Assembly: GCA_027577595.1 (NCBI GenBank)
Contig: JANBRJ010000040.1
Coordinates: 62,001-126,000 of the forward strand
Direction: 5' to 3'
DNA: 64,000 bases
Origin: Coemansia sp. RSA 487
Lineage: Eukaryota; Kickxellomycota; Kickxellomycetes; Kickxellales; Kickxellaceae
Position 1 is the first letter of the stretch; the number at the start of each line of letters is the position of its first letter. Shown here in pieces: positions 47,804-58,367 of this stretch. The notes under the pieces are model-generated. The model saw nothing but the letters and a program-made list of their open reading frames with translations. It had not been told where the DNA came from and made no database searches. A program made the position numbers and the translations under genes.

Positions 47804-48790
47804 TCAAGGCAGGATACGGCCAGAAGACGGCGTGTGGGCCTTTCTAAGCGAAAAGAATTGGATAAGCACAAACACATCGATGACAATAGATCCAACTGGG
47901 CCATAAATGTAGGATGCGGACTTGTAGAAAAACTTGGGTCCAGAAACAGGAATCATGGATAGCAAGGATGCAGCATATGAAGCGTTGGCAGCAAAAATAA
48001 TGGCAAACATTGCCAGAGACAGACCGTCGACCGACTTGCGCTTGTGGTTAAGCCAGAGTTGCGGAAGGCGCGAAAGGTGGTAGTTGATACTGCTTCCCCA
48101 TCCCATAAGCAAGCCAAATGTCTCGAGTCCGAAAGAATTGCCCAGCGTGCTGTATTCGTGCACAACAAACCATACAAGGAACAAAAGCACGGATACTATG
48201 AGGATGCCAGGCCTTGAAACACAACACAAAGAGCTACTTCCAGAAAAGGCGTTCATGGTTCTATGATTTGGCTTGCTAGTTTTGTTTGAAGGATGTAGCT
48301 GCATGTTTGGTTCAATAGGCATTGTTGACGAATAGAACAAAGTAGCTTGCATATCGCTTGCACTCGGAGATCTCTGCAAAAGATACGTTTCTTCCATGCA
48401 ACTGATGACCGGAACCTTTGCCGCTTTGGGCTTTCTGTATATAAAGTACTGCGTTAGTAGCAGAGTATCAATCAGGATGAAGTATGAGCTAAGAATAATT
48501 TGGAATGGTTTTTGATCCAAAACAATGCATCCGACAAGGCTCATGGTATCCCCAATGGCCCAAAACAATATCAAGTAAGTGCTTATACCGGTTGTCGATT
48601 TACGCCGCCAGTTTGTATGTATCTGTGGCAACAGGGCAATCAGCCAGAAAACAACAGAAGCAACTCCAAACACGGCACTGGATACTTCCCAGTATGAGTA
48701 AAAGCATCGGTTGAAGATATATTCGGCCCACCAAATGCTGAGCTTGCCATCCTGGATAGGGCATGGGTAGCCTGAATATACGGTTGACAT
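47804..48790 (-). CDS. PQ-loop vacuolar/lysosomal amino-acid transporter (Ypq1/PQLC2 type)
   Basis: 328 residues with about seven membrane helices in two triplets. Each PQ-loop motif is intact: L-L-P-Q-I-H-T-N-W-R-R-K-S-T-T-G and R-L-P-Q-L-W-L-N-H-K-R-K-S-V-D-G. A polar ~70-residue loop separates the halves. This is the plan of the SLC66A1/PQLC2 and Ypq1-3 family, which move Lys, Arg or His across vacuolar or lysosomal membranes. Substrate is inferred from the family. First ATG used; no intron. Confidence 0.88.
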   Translation of the reverse strand: MSTVYSGYPCPIQDGKLSIWWAEYIFNRCFYSYWEVSSAVFGVASVVFWLIALLPQIHTNWRRKSTTGISTYLILFWAIGDTMSLVGCIVLDQKPFQIILSSYFILIDTLLLTQYFIYRKPKAAKVPVISCMEETYLLQRSPSASDMQATLFYSSTMPIEPNMQLHPSNKTSKPNHRTMNAFSGSSSLCCVSRPGILIVSVLLFLVWFVVHEYSTLGNSFGLETFGLLMGWGSSINYHLSRLPQLWLNHKRKSVDGLSLAMFAIIFAANASYAASLLSMIPVSGPKFFYKSASYIYGPVGSIVIDVFVLIQFFSLRKAHTPSSGRILP

Positions 48791-50288
48791 TGTTAGAAAA
48801 TGAAAGGTACAATAAAGTGTTATGCAGGGTCACTGATGTGAATGAGATGTTACTGTAAACTAACAGCGCTTTACGTGCGCTTGTCTGTAAAGGCTGGAAC
48901 GAGTAAGAAGAGATACACAAATAATTTAAACGAGAAAAACAAGATAAATAACAATAAAATAACAATAAAAATGAGAGGAAATGTAGAGGGGATGGGAGGC
49001 ATGGTCGCTAGTCGGCATTGCCAAAAAACGGAAGAGGCAGAAAGGTCAACTTTTAGCCAAAAACGCATCAAGGGTCAAGTGTTGAGCTTGCTAACCCCTC
49101 CAATTTTTTTGACTCATTCGCTTTGTCGCCGGGCCAAAACACAAATTCAAAGAGGAGAGGGCACATGGAAGACAGGGAGAAGATTTGGTTGTGACAATCC
49201 CAAGCTACGGGATGCGAAAATCTCGTCTCGATGGTAGCGTCTGCCTAACCGTATATTTTTTGTATTGTCTTTGAAAGCAGGTCAGATTTTGAAAGATTTC
49301 CCTTTTAGCGATTAGCATATGACCTTGGATGTTGCTCACAACGGAAAAAAAAAAAAGCAAAATGTCAAGGGCACATCGCTATGTTGGCAACTCCAAAAGA
49401 ATCTTGAGCAGCTTGCATGCGCAAATTAAAACATACCAGCGGATGTGCGAAAAAGTGTAACTCTTGAAAGCTGACCGACATTTGGAAAAGAATCGCGAGT
49501 CTTTTGCCTTTAAACTTCCTTTCCATCGTGCATCTGCGGCCCGTTTCTCCGAGCCTTTTTAAAATATACCTGAAAATCGGGTCAGGTGAGCATCAAACAG
49601 TATTATTCGAAACCCGCCCCCGTTCCCCCTGAACAAAGCAACACAATTTCAGTTTACAAGAATGTCAAAATTTTGTGCACATCAGAATCGATCACAGGCT
49701 TCAGTTGGGCACAATGTGTGCATTTTTTTCTTGTTCCTAGCTCGATCCGAGAACCAAAGAGTAGAAATCGTTGCTCATTAGATTCACAGATATTCTTTGC
49801 ATCAAGTTGATAGCTTTTCATTTTGAATCCTAGCATGTTAATTGATTTTAGCCAAAATCAGCACTCGTTTGCATTTGCACCAGAAAACGGTGATGTAATG
49901 CAGCCTATGCGTAATTCGCTATGTGCGTGTTTTGACAGTGCAACAATAGTGTGTTCCTTTTAAAACTTTTCTTGCTTTATGCTTCCACGCTTCCACGCTT
50001 CACATGCAATGTCCCCCATTTTACCGCCAAGTACTGCTGCAATCCTTCCATGCCGCAGAAAAATCACCAGAACCAAAAAATAAGACATCTACACTAAAGC
50101 CTTATTTTTCTTCTTCAAGAGTGAAAAGTGGCAACGTTTTCTTTATCTATACTTTTCAACTGAGTTTTATACTTTATTTTATACTTTATACCTTTTGGGC
50201 TTATTTTTAAAGTTTAACCTTAAACATCAAAACACACTTTTTATTTATTTATCCGGGTGCCATCAGCTCCACAGCGCATCTTCTAGAT
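48791..50288. other. 1.5 kb intergenic region, no gene seen
   Basis: AT-rich between divergent genes. Just before the small Cys-motif gene (50165-50200) T-T-T-A-T-A-C-T-T-T-A-T-like units are repeated, possible core promoter DNA. No other feature is supported. Confidence 0.45.
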
Positions 50289-50723
50289 ATGAGCCACCTT
50301 GTAGTTGCGGATTTTTCAAAGCCTGGGTCGGTTGATTTGTCCGATGGCGCAACAACTGTCACACTATCGTACCAGCCACACACTGTCAAGACATGCACCT
50401 GCGACAGCTGCAAAAAGATTAACGAAAAGATAGCCGAGGAAGCTAAGAAGAAGGCAGAGGAAGCTAAGAAGAAGGCGGAGGAGGCCAAGAAGTGCCACTG
50501 CGAGACGTGCAAGAAGCTGGCCGAAGAAGCAAAGAAGAAGGCCGAAGAAGAGGCAAAGAAATGCCACTGCGAAACGTGTATCAAGATAGCCGAGGAAGCC
50601 AAGAAGAAAGCAGAGGAAGCAAAAAAAGCAGAGGAAGCGAAGAAAGCCGAGGAGGCCAAAAGGAAAGCAGCAGCAGACATATTCATGGGCCATATGTATC
50701 GGTTTACAAACTACCCCCATTAG
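50289..50723 (+). CDS. Small protein with three CxCxxC clusters in a charged helix, unknown
   Basis: 144 residues; I know no family for it. A ~33-residue beta-like leader (V-V-A-D-F-S, T-V-T-L-S-Y-Q-P) is followed by three Cys clusters of identical form, C-x-C-x-x-C at 36-41, 69-74 and 92-97 (C-T-C-D-S-C, C-H-C-E-T-C twice). They are joined by A-E-E-A-K-K-K heptads, predicted as single charged helices. The C-terminal tail is short and aromatic (F-M-G-H-M-Y-R-F-T-N-Y-P-H). Nine Cys and two His could bind Zn, Cu or an iron-sulfur cluster, giving a rod with metal nodes; that is inference. It converges on the neurochondrin gene (158 bp). Confidence 0.65.
   Translation: MSHLVVADFSKPGSVDLSDGATTVTLSYQPHTVKTCTCDSCKKINEKIAEEAKKKAEEAKKKAEEAKKCHCETCKKLAEEAKKKAEEEAKKCHCETCIKIAEEAKKKAEEAKKAEEAKKAEEAKRKAAADIFMGHMYRFTNYPH
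50430..50660 (+). repeat. Degenerate A-E-E-A-K-K-K coding repeat
   Basis: Imperfect 21-bp units (G-C-N-G-A-G-G-A-N-G-C-N-A-A-G-A-A-G-A-A-G) inside the CxCxxC gene, broken twice by near-identical Cys modules (~50490-50515 and ~50560-50585), suggesting growth by unit duplication. Confidence 0.75.
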
Positions 50724-50881
50724 ATCCCGTATCTAATGGGTGCTAGCTACAAAATGAGCACCACAGGGTTCTGTTTTTTCTTTCCATTCTCAATTACCGC
50801 AGTATATAAATATCCAATACATCACCAGAAAGCTAGTATTGAGAAGAATTCTTTTACACTTGTAAGCTCGTCCTTTAGTTT

Positions 50882-52662
50882 TTAGTTATTATGCGCTCGT
50901 CTTTGTCGAATCATTTCTTCGTCCGACAGGATTCCATAGACCGCCCGTGCTAGATCGTCAAACTCAATCGTCCCTACCCATGGTGAAGCAAAATCTTGGG
51001 TTCTCTTTGACTTGTGTCGCAGTCTGTGGGTCTTTAGGTCGTCAACATACTGTGCCTCGTCAACCTCACATGTCTCCAGCGCAGATGATATGCTTGGGCG
51101 CATGTACTCCTTGATTGCTTGCCCGTACTGATCACTACAAGCAAGCGTATAACGAGACAAACAGCACGCAGTTAGAACAATCCTCGCAATAGCACGACAC
51201 CACAGCAGAATAGACACGTTTTTCACACAGACAAACAAACAAGCAAATAGAGCTCTCACCTCTGGTCTATCCAGCTGGCGCACATCGCCAGGATTGGCAG
51301 TCCCTGGTTATGAAGCTTTGTGTCTGTAGCAAGCCAGCGACCCAAAAGATGGACCACGCTGGCAACAAGCTCGGGGCTAGCAGCCATCATTGCACGCTCG
51401 CTCTCTACTCGCTCTTTCCAGTCAATCATAAAAGTAACGGCTGCCTCAGCCAGCTTTTGCACATCGCCCATCAAGCTGTACATCGATGCTTCGTCTACAT
51501 CTTCCGAATCATCCTGGCTATCGAGCCACTCGTCGGCCCATTCAAGCCAGGACGCTGCAATCTCCGCACAGAACGGAAGCTTCCAGCCAAGCAGAAGCCT
51601 ATCTGCGTCCGCCGCCACAACACCTGTCAGCTGGACACTCTTTTGGTCCGGCGGCGCACGGATCATCATCGAATCAGTGGCTGCTTGGCCCTCGATGCAT
51701 GCCAGCCGAAGAATAAGCTCAGCCGCCTTTTGCTTCGGCTGCTTACTCCTACTATTGCTGCTGTCTGCAGCAGTTCTCATTGAAAAAATATCATGTGGCC
51801 AGAGCCGCACAGCGTGTGAGGCCAAAACCAGCGCCTGGTCAAAGTATTCCGTTGTTTCGGATCTCTGACGCATTATCCACATGCACCCAGAGCGGATATT
51901 CTCAACAATCGCTTTGCATGCCACCATTTCGTTTACTATTGCTGCGTCCTTGGAATCAAGCGGAGCCAGTGCGCTTGCAAGAACCGGGATCAGCTCAAAT
52001 TTCAGCATCGCTTCTGCTTGCGAAAACTGAAGCGAAATATCGTTCATGAGCGACACCCAGCCAGCCACAAGCTGCACAGAAGGCGCAGGCTGCGAATGCA
52101 GCCATAGCGAGCATTTACTTAGTGTATAGTCCATAAACTGCGTTAGCTCCAGCGAATTCGGTGGAGAGTGGCCAGCAACCTCAATGACTTTGGCCAAAGG
52201 AGCAGGCTGCGTCAAAAGACGTTCGATGGCAGGATCCACTGTCAGTAGCTTGCATAGCACTTGCACAGCGTCGCTGCTGATGTGCGGGATGTTTAGGGAT
52301 ACCACCGACCACAGTGTCACCATGTGGTCCAGGATCTGTGGACGCTGTGCAAGGCTGCTGTGCGACGCAAACACATCGATGACAAACAGGGCAATGCTTA
52401 GCATTGGCGGCACGACGCTGTCTTCCTCCTTGCTACTATGTGCCTCAGGCAGTTCTGATGCCGTGGCTTGTTTGATACCAGTGCGTAGCAACCGTTCGAT
52501 AAACCGACTGTCCATAGAGCAAAGCAGATACTCCAGTGACTCGACGTCTTGCGCATCGACAACCTTGGGGACAAGAAGAAGCCCAGCAAGCTTTTCATCA
52601 TCAGTCGATTTGCTCGACAGCAGATGCACACACTTTTCGAGCTGATGCGATCTATCGGGCAT
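50882..52662 (-). CDS. NCDN: Neurochondrin family protein
   Basis: Two exons, 52662-51260 and 51134-50882, with a 125-nt GT-AG intron inside a Ser codon, give 551 residues. It is all-helical, ARM/HEAT-like. Family similarities include L-E-K-C-V-H-L-L near the start, K-L-A-G-L-L-L-V-P-K-V-V, A-Q-R-P-Q-I-L, K-F-E-L-I-P-V-L, L-R-L-A-C-I-E and L-L-G-R-W-L-A. Animal neurochondrin acts in neurite growth and signalling; the role in a fungus is unknown. It is shorter than the ~730-residue human protein, missing mostly the C-terminal third. ATG at 52662 is the one giving the family N-terminus. Confidence 0.75.
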
Positions 52663-52958
52663 TTTCTCCCCTCTGTGTAAAGTGTATGAGATGTACGATG
52701 CTGGAACAATCAATGTACAATACGCTCGATCTGGTCGGCTCAAGAAAAAAAAAACGTCGCTGGGAGGTTTGTGCCAGTTGTATAATTAATACATGATTGG
52801 GAAACAATCACCTGACTGCTAATTCCCAGATTATCAGCACTGATCAAGAAAGTTAAACTTTTTTTTTTCTCAACAAGAGCTGGAAGAAATGTGTCAGATA
52901 ATTATCACTCTTGTTTCTCGTTCAATTTGTATTCGCCAAGCATTATCAGAACTATAAA
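52663..52958. promoter_or_regulatory. Bidirectional promoter region, NCDN and LTV1
   Basis: 296 bp between divergent ATGs; includes oligo-A (52745-52753) and oligo-T (52859-52869) tracts such as often exclude nucleosomes. Confidence 0.45.
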
Positions 52959-54602
52959 ATGGTCAAAAAGTTTATCGACAAGAAGAGCTCCAAAACATAC
53001 CAGCTAGTCTACCGATCACAGGAGGATCCGCTGGCCTTTGAGGAAGGCACCACGGAGCGGGTGTTTGTTCCAGCGCAAAGAGGGGCAATAACCACAGGAT
53101 CCAAGGGCAAAGAGGTTGACCAGACGATACAAAGAGGATTTGAAGGGCTCCATCTTGACAGAATCGACGAAGACGTTCTTGACGGAGGCGCTGGAAGAGC
53201 TGCCTTATACGGGGTCTATCTGGATGACCGCGACTATGACTACACAAAGCACCTGCGCCAAGTAGGAACCGGTGGAGTCATACTCGAAGCGCCTACTAAA
53301 AAAGAAAATCGCCCCAGCGGTATTGAAATACTCGATCGCGAGGAAGACGACTGCGATAGCAGTGGATCACAAAAAGAGTCAACCATAGCACACACTACGC
53401 GGAAGGGAGAGTTGCCCGCAGAGGCGTTGCCATCGACTCACCGGATGGACATCAAAAGCGAGGCAATGCCAAGCGGGTTGCAGCCTCACATGGATCCCAA
53501 TCTGCGCGATGTGCTTGAAGCCCTGGAGGACGATGATGTTGATGAGTTTGGCGACGACTTTCTCGATAAGCTCAATGCCGATGAGCTGTCTTCTGGCGAT
53601 GAGGATGCGCTAGGCGATGAGGATGACGAGGACTTTGATCCCAATGATGTATTTGCTGCTGTTCAACGAATGAAGGCGCGCAATGTACAAAAGTACGACT
53701 CGGACGACGATTATGACGAGGATGAGGGCCATGGCGGGTGGCCGCGCACCACGCGCACGGCAAGCACTGGGGCCTCCATGTCGTCGTCGGCCATGTTCCG
53801 CAACGATAAGCTGACACTCTTGGACGAGCAATTCGACAAGATCGAGGCAATGTACGAGGAAGACAATGACGACAGCGAGGATGAGCGGTACGACTCTGAA
53901 GGAAACTACATTGCTGAATATGACTCTGACGGCAACGCAAAGCCCATCAGCACACGGCCCGACTTTGAAAGTGTGCTCAACGAGTTCCTTGATGACTACG
54001 AGCTGACAGGAAAGAGAATGCAAGTCAAGGTAGAGGGTACTACGGGTGCTGGCAAGCTCAACACCTTCAGAAGCGCAATGCTCGACGAAAGCATGACGGA
54101 GGAGGAAAGCAGGAAGAAGCTCTTGGAGACCGGGAAGCGGCAGATCGAGGAGAGCAACGCAAAGACGAAAGAAATGGAGGAGGCTGAGCTGGACGAGCTG
54201 TTCAAGGAAAAGAAGCGCACGCCGTGGGATTGTCAGACAATCCTGACGACGTACTCCAACCTCGACAACCACCCGGCAATGATCTACGAGCAGCGCAAGC
54301 CGCAGATCAGGGTCAGCCGCAAATCTGGATTCCCCGTGGTAGCGAGCAAGGACAATGAGCAAGATAAGGCTGACGATAGCAATGACGATGAGGCTGAAGA
54401 GATTGAAAAGGAGAACAAGGGTAAGGCCAGGCAGAAGGGCGAGACAGCCGAAGAGAAGCGCGAGCGCAAGAAGAAGATCCAAGAAGCCAAGCGTGACCGG
54501 CGAGAGCAGAAGAAGGACAATCGCGAGATCCATGCAGAGAAGAGAGATCGCAAGATGCAGTCCAAGAAGGACCGTGCACAGCTTGTACTCCACATGGACT
54601 AG
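52959..54602 (+). CDS. LTV1: Ribosome biogenesis factor Ltv1
   Basis: 547 residues. Starts M-V-K-K-F-I-D-K-K-S-S-K-T-Y-Q-L-V-Y-R-S, the family signature, then Q-E-D-P-L. Acidic stretches (e.g. D-E-D-D-E-D-F-D-P-N-D) and the central M-F-R-N-D-K-L-T-L-L-D-E-Q-F-D block are typical. The C-terminal ~120 residues are highly charged and helical (E-K-R-E-R-K-K). Ltv1 helps assemble and export the 40S subunit and is released by casein kinase phosphorylation. The ATG at 52959 gives the conserved start; the 16 upstream codons lack ATG. Confidence 0.94.
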   Translation: MVKKFIDKKSSKTYQLVYRSQEDPLAFEEGTTERVFVPAQRGAITTGSKGKEVDQTIQRGFEGLHLDRIDEDVLDGGAGRAALYGVYLDDRDYDYTKHLRQVGTGGVILEAPTKKENRPSGIEILDREEDDCDSSGSQKESTIAHTTRKGELPAEALPSTHRMDIKSEAMPSGLQPHMDPNLRDVLEALEDDDVDEFGDDFLDKLNADELSSGDEDALGDEDDEDFDPNDVFAAVQRMKARNVQKYDSDDDYDEDEGHGGWPRTTRTASTGASMSSSAMFRNDKLTLLDEQFDKIEAMYEEDNDDSEDERYDSEGNYIAEYDSDGNAKPISTRPDFESVLNEFLDDYELTGKRMQVKVEGTTGAGKLNTFRSAMLDESMTEEESRKKLLETGKRQIEESNAKTKEMEEAELDELFKEKKRTPWDCQTILTTYSNLDNHPAMIYEQRKPQIRVSRKSGFPVVASKDNEQDKADDSNDDEAEEIEKENKGKARQKGETAEEKRERKKKIQEAKRDRREQKKDNREIHAEKRDRKMQSKKDRAQLVLHMD

Positions 54603-54735
54603 GGTCGAAAAAATGGAGCACATTAATCCCTTGCCTACGCATTTTTATATTCAATCTTGAAAGATAAAGCATTTATAAATGTGACAAGTACACCTTACAA
54701 AGTTCTTATATGTATATATATATTTTTTACTTCCG

Positions 54736-57700
54736 CTACGCCCATGCCTGGTTTGTCATTTTGCGACGTACCATGGGCCCGCCCAGCAGACAGCCAACGA
54801 CCAAAGCAAGCGTTGTGCCTACAAGATTGATCTTGCTGAACGACGGCGAGAGCTGGTCGAAAGTTCCCGAGGGGCTGGTGCGCGTGAAGAACAGGTCGAG
54901 ACCGAATGAGGCAACAAGCGACGTGCTCTCGAGGTGTGTGGGTGCCGATGAAATGCGCTTGATGCCAGCAACTGGGTTGTAGTGCGAGAGGACACGCTTT
55001 GGGTCCAGAGCAAGCGGAGCAGCATACGGAATCAGGCCCTCAGCCTGCTCATCCTTCGTGGGCGGGTGAATCGGGCGGCGGGGATCGAAGAGCTGGTCCG
55101 GAAGACTCAGGAGCTTGCTAGACGCAAGACCAAACAGCACATCGCGCGTGGTGATGTGGCTGCTGGTGCGGGTGACGCCCAGGGCAGACGCTGGCTCCGG
55201 TGCCGTGAACGCTGCCGTGACAACGTTGGGCAGCAGCATATCGAGGCTGGAGAACGTTTTGCTGTCCTCGCGGGTGTCGGGCTTGTCGCTCTCAAACAGC
55301 TCAGCAACGACCGTGATGTAGCCGCGGGCTGCGTTGTCCACCTGATTGTTGATTGCGTTTGCGATTCCGTCCTGCCAGAACTGGTAGATGACCCGGTTCT
55401 CGGTCTGGATGGCCAGGAATGGCTGCGCTGCGGTCACCCGAGCGCCGGTGTGGACAGTTGAGTACAGCAGCCGTCCAGAGACCCGATCGATAAAGTAGAT
55501 CCCAATTCCACCTTCGCTGCGCTGGGTCGCAACGGTGATCAGGTGCGGGTTGATGTACTTGTAAAGCACGCTGCGGTCGCCAAGGACGCGGCCAAGCAGC
55601 GCAGTGCTCTGGGCGCCGCTGTAGTCGGTCTGCTTGATCACGGACTCACCCTCAGAGAAGTCAAAAGCCCACTGGCGCTTTGTGGCCGCCGAGGAGTGCT
55701 TGCTCCAGGACGAGATGTCTGAATCGAACGGGCGCTTGATGCTGAAGCCCTTAAGCTGCTTGCTACCCTTCTTGCCGCCCAGGTCGAAGAAGATGCTGTC
55801 CGACACTGCGAAAAGCGCCTTTGCGGCGGTGGGAGTCGACGGCCAGATCCTGAACTGTGGCTCGGCGTCGCTGGTAACAATACCAACAAGCTTCTGGCCG
55901 GTAGTAGGGTCGGAGACAGGCAGCTCAAACACCTTGGCATGGCCGCGCACAAAGCCCTGCACGGAATCCTCGTTAACAGGGAGGCCGGTCAGTGCGTCTA
56001 GGTCCGCAACTACGGTTCTTCCCCGTGCATCGCGTCCGACAGCAGTTACAAGGGCCACGGCGCTTGACAGCGGCTGGATGCGGCGAGTCACGAATACATC
56101 CTCGACTCTGATAGCAGTGCCATTTGCAGCAAGCCAGCGTGTCCATGAGCGGGTCCCGTCCTGGGTGCTGAGCGCAGCAACGACGCCAGATGATGTGCCA
56201 AAAATCGAAAGCTTGCGGAATCCAAAGTGGTCGCCCGATGTTAGAGGGCTCTTCGGAGCAAGCTGCTCGGCTATCGAGTGGGTGGCAGGGCCTGATTTGC
56301 CACTGCTGGAACCAGAGGCAGGCCCAAACAGTCCAAATCCAGATAACGTCCACTCAGTGAGCGATCTTGTGGTCTCTACCCAGCGCAGAATATAGCGTGC
56401 CACAGGCGAGCTGACAACACTTGGGTCGGTGGCTTTAGCTGCGTGCTCGGCTGATGAGACGAGCGGAGGCAGGTCCATGAATACCATGTCAGTGGCGTGG
56501 GCAAGCGATTCGTCGCGGAACCAAACAGGCTCGCTGGAGCCGGGTGCTAGCGCAACAAGGAGGCCGCCAACAGTCTGTACAAGGACGCGCGGCTGGTTAG
56601 CACTGGTATAAAAAAGCGAGGTCTTCGAAAGAGGGCCATACAGCGCGGTGTCGTATGCAAACTCCCCAGAGTGCTCTGGCGTCTTGCTGTCCTTGTAGAT
56701 GCGCCAGGAGAGGCTGTTATCAACAATGCGAGCAGACACAGTAGAGCGCAGAGACTCGGAGCCGCTCGCAGACTTGTTTGCAGCGCCAAAGCTCGCCACA
56801 ACGCCCTCGTCGGAGCGGAAACCAACCACCTTGCGCATGTCCAGTTTGCCGTCGGTGTTGAACATCTCGACAACGACAGTCTTGGTCTTGCCTTCTTTCG
56901 TGTAGGTGAGCGCAAAGCGCGGCGTGTCATCGTTGAGCTCGGGATCCAGGTCAATCTCAGCAAGGGTCGAGGTCAGCATGTCCTCGGGCATCAGCTCGAT
57001 CTGCACAGTCTTGGCGTGGAAGATGTCCCACATGGGCTTTGTCATGCCCAAGCGGTGGATGTACCAGATGATGTTTTTCTCTTCGCGCCAGACAACATAC
57101 ACGCCATACTCCTTGGACTCGATGACCACCAGATTATTGCTGCCAAGCGCTGCCCCGTCAGCCACGTCGTACTGCTTAACAACGGTGCCAGTCTCCAAGC
57201 TGACCTCGATGACGTGGATCCTTGGGTTGGGGTTCTTCCTGGAGCGGGCTGCATCGCCAATGACAAAGGCAACGTCTCCCTGGACTACGATGCGCTTGTA
57301 TGCAGCAGTGCTGTTCAGAGCAACCTCCCACAAGGGGTCGGTGTTAGCAGCAGCTAGCCGTACAAGCGAGTCGCCAACAACAGCTACAACGTCCTTGTTG
57401 CCGCCAATAAAGGCTGCAGCGCCGCTACCAGGTATGTGCTTTGGCGACGCCAGATGGGCAAACTCCCACTTAAGACTGCCTGTGGCTGTGTCCCACACAC
57501 GCACGTAGGAGGCGTTGTTTCCAGACAAGGTCAAGGCCTGGTTGTCGCGCAGCTGTAACGCGTTGATAGGATCGTTGTCAGCAAAGGCCTGCCGCCAGAC
57601 GATCTCGCCGCTGTTGGAGTTGAGCGACGCAAGCACGTTGCGATGGGTGATGGTGTAGATGTTTGTGGCGGCGCCGTTGCTTGTGTAAGGCACGGTCTTT

Positions 57701-57837
57701 TTTGGCACACCTATCTGGCTGCGATACCAATCAATCCGACCGGCCTCGTCGGGAAACAGGCCGTAAGCCACCGAGAACATGCTGGACAGAGCCAGCGTAG
57801 TGCGTAGAACGACATTGAGCGAAATACCGCTTAGCAT
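54736..57837 (-). CDS. EMC1: ER membrane protein complex subunit 1
   Basis: 1033 residues, the usual EMC1 length. Signal peptide (~1-26, ending S-V-A-Y-G) leads to G-L-F-P-D-E-A-G-R-I-D-W, the first strands of the luminal beta-propeller. The C-terminal conserved domain (DUF1620 type) holds G-D-R-S-V-L-Y-K-Y-I-N-P, then R-P-I-H-P-P-T-K and a membrane helix (I-N-L-V-G-T-T-L-A-L-V-V-G-C-L-L-G-G) followed by a basic tail. EMC inserts tail-anchored and multipass proteins into the ER. Single exon, 133 bp from the convergent LTV1 stop, divergent from the OST48 gene. Confidence 0.95.
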   Translation of the reverse strand: MLSGISLNVVLRTTLALSSMFSVAYGLFPDEAGRIDWYRSQIGVPKKTVPYTSNGAATNIYTITHRNVLASLNSNSGEIVWRQAFADNDPINALQLRDNQALTLSGNNASYVRVWDTATGSLKWEFAHLASPKHIPGSGAAAFIGGNKDVVAVVGDSLVRLAAANTDPLWEVALNSTAAYKRIVVQGDVAFVIGDAARSRKNPNPRIHVIEVSLETGTVVKQYDVADGAALGSNNLVVIESKEYGVYVVWREEKNIIWYIHRLGMTKPMWDIFHAKTVQIELMPEDMLTSTLAEIDLDPELNDDTPRFALTYTKEGKTKTVVVEMFNTDGKLDMRKVVGFRSDEGVVASFGAANKSASGSESLRSTVSARIVDNSLSWRIYKDSKTPEHSGEFAYDTALYGPLSKTSLFYTSANQPRVLVQTVGGLLVALAPGSSEPVWFRDESLAHATDMVFMDLPPLVSSAEHAAKATDPSVVSSPVARYILRWVETTRSLTEWTLSGFGLFGPASGSSSGKSGPATHSIAEQLAPKSPLTSGDHFGFRKLSIFGTSSGVVAALSTQDGTRSWTRWLAANGTAIRVEDVFVTRRIQPLSSAVALVTAVGRDARGRTVVADLDALTGLPVNEDSVQGFVRGHAKVFELPVSDPTTGQKLVGIVTSDAEPQFRIWPSTPTAAKALFAVSDSIFFDLGGKKGSKQLKGFSIKRPFDSDISSWSKHSSAATKRQWAFDFSEGESVIKQTDYSGAQSTALLGRVLGDRSVLYKYINPHLITVATQRSEGGIGIYFIDRVSGRLLYSTVHTGARVTAAQPFLAIQTENRVIYQFWQDGIANAINNQVDNAARGYITVVAELFESDKPDTREDSKTFSSLDMLLPNVVTAAFTAPEPASALGVTRTSSHITTRDVLFGLASSKLLSLPDQLFDPRRPIHPPTKDEQAEGLIPYAAPLALDPKRVLSHYNPVAGIKRISSAPTHLESTSLVASFGLDLFFTRTSPSGTFDQLSPSFSKINLVGTTLALVVGCLLGGPMVRRKMTNQAWA

Positions 57838-58367
57838 TTTGTCAGATTACCTGTGATGGCTTTTCTCCTTATGTATCAGCCAGACGAAGGAAATTGGAAT
57901 GATTCGTCAAGCACGTCTAGCCACCCTTTCACGAATTAAGACGTATAAGCTAAGGTGGGCGAAAAGAAAAAAAAAAACAAAAAGAGGGAAGCAAGGGATG
58001 ATTAAAGAAGAGAAGAGGAGAGAAGAGGAGAGAAGAGCTTGGCTGATCTGTTTTGGCGGCTCCAAGCGCATACACGATAAACGTGTGTCAGGATTGGCCT
58101 TTTCGTCACAGCAATCAGTTCTGTTTTTCATTGCTGCTCTTTGCTTGCTCATTTACTCATTTACTCATTTATTAGCATACTTCTTCCAGGCGGCTTGTCT
58201 CTTAGGTTTATTTCATTATTGGCTGAGTGGAGAACCGCTAGCGCCGAATCCGTAGCTCATCAAAGCAAAAACATTGGCCAGCGCAATTTCCCTTCATCCT
58301 TGTTTACATTTCAGAGGCGAGGTAGAGCAAAGACGATAGAACCAAAGAGTAGAACAGTTGCAGAGCG
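57838..58367. promoter_or_regulatory. Bidirectional promoter region, EMC1 and OST48/WBP1
   Basis: 530 bp between two ER-protein genes. It includes a purine-rich A-G-A-G-G-A-G tract (~57965-58035) and repeated T-C-A-T-T-T-A-C units (~58146-58172). Shared control is plausible, not shown. Confidence 0.45.

Noticed and set aside
50430-50660. CRISPR-like periodicity
   Set aside because: The units are imperfect, adjacent and coding, without unique spacers.
50249-50686. Antisense frame rich in Ala/Phe/Ser over the CxCxxC gene
   Set aside because: Mirror image of the A-E-E-A-K-K-K repeat; no independent support.
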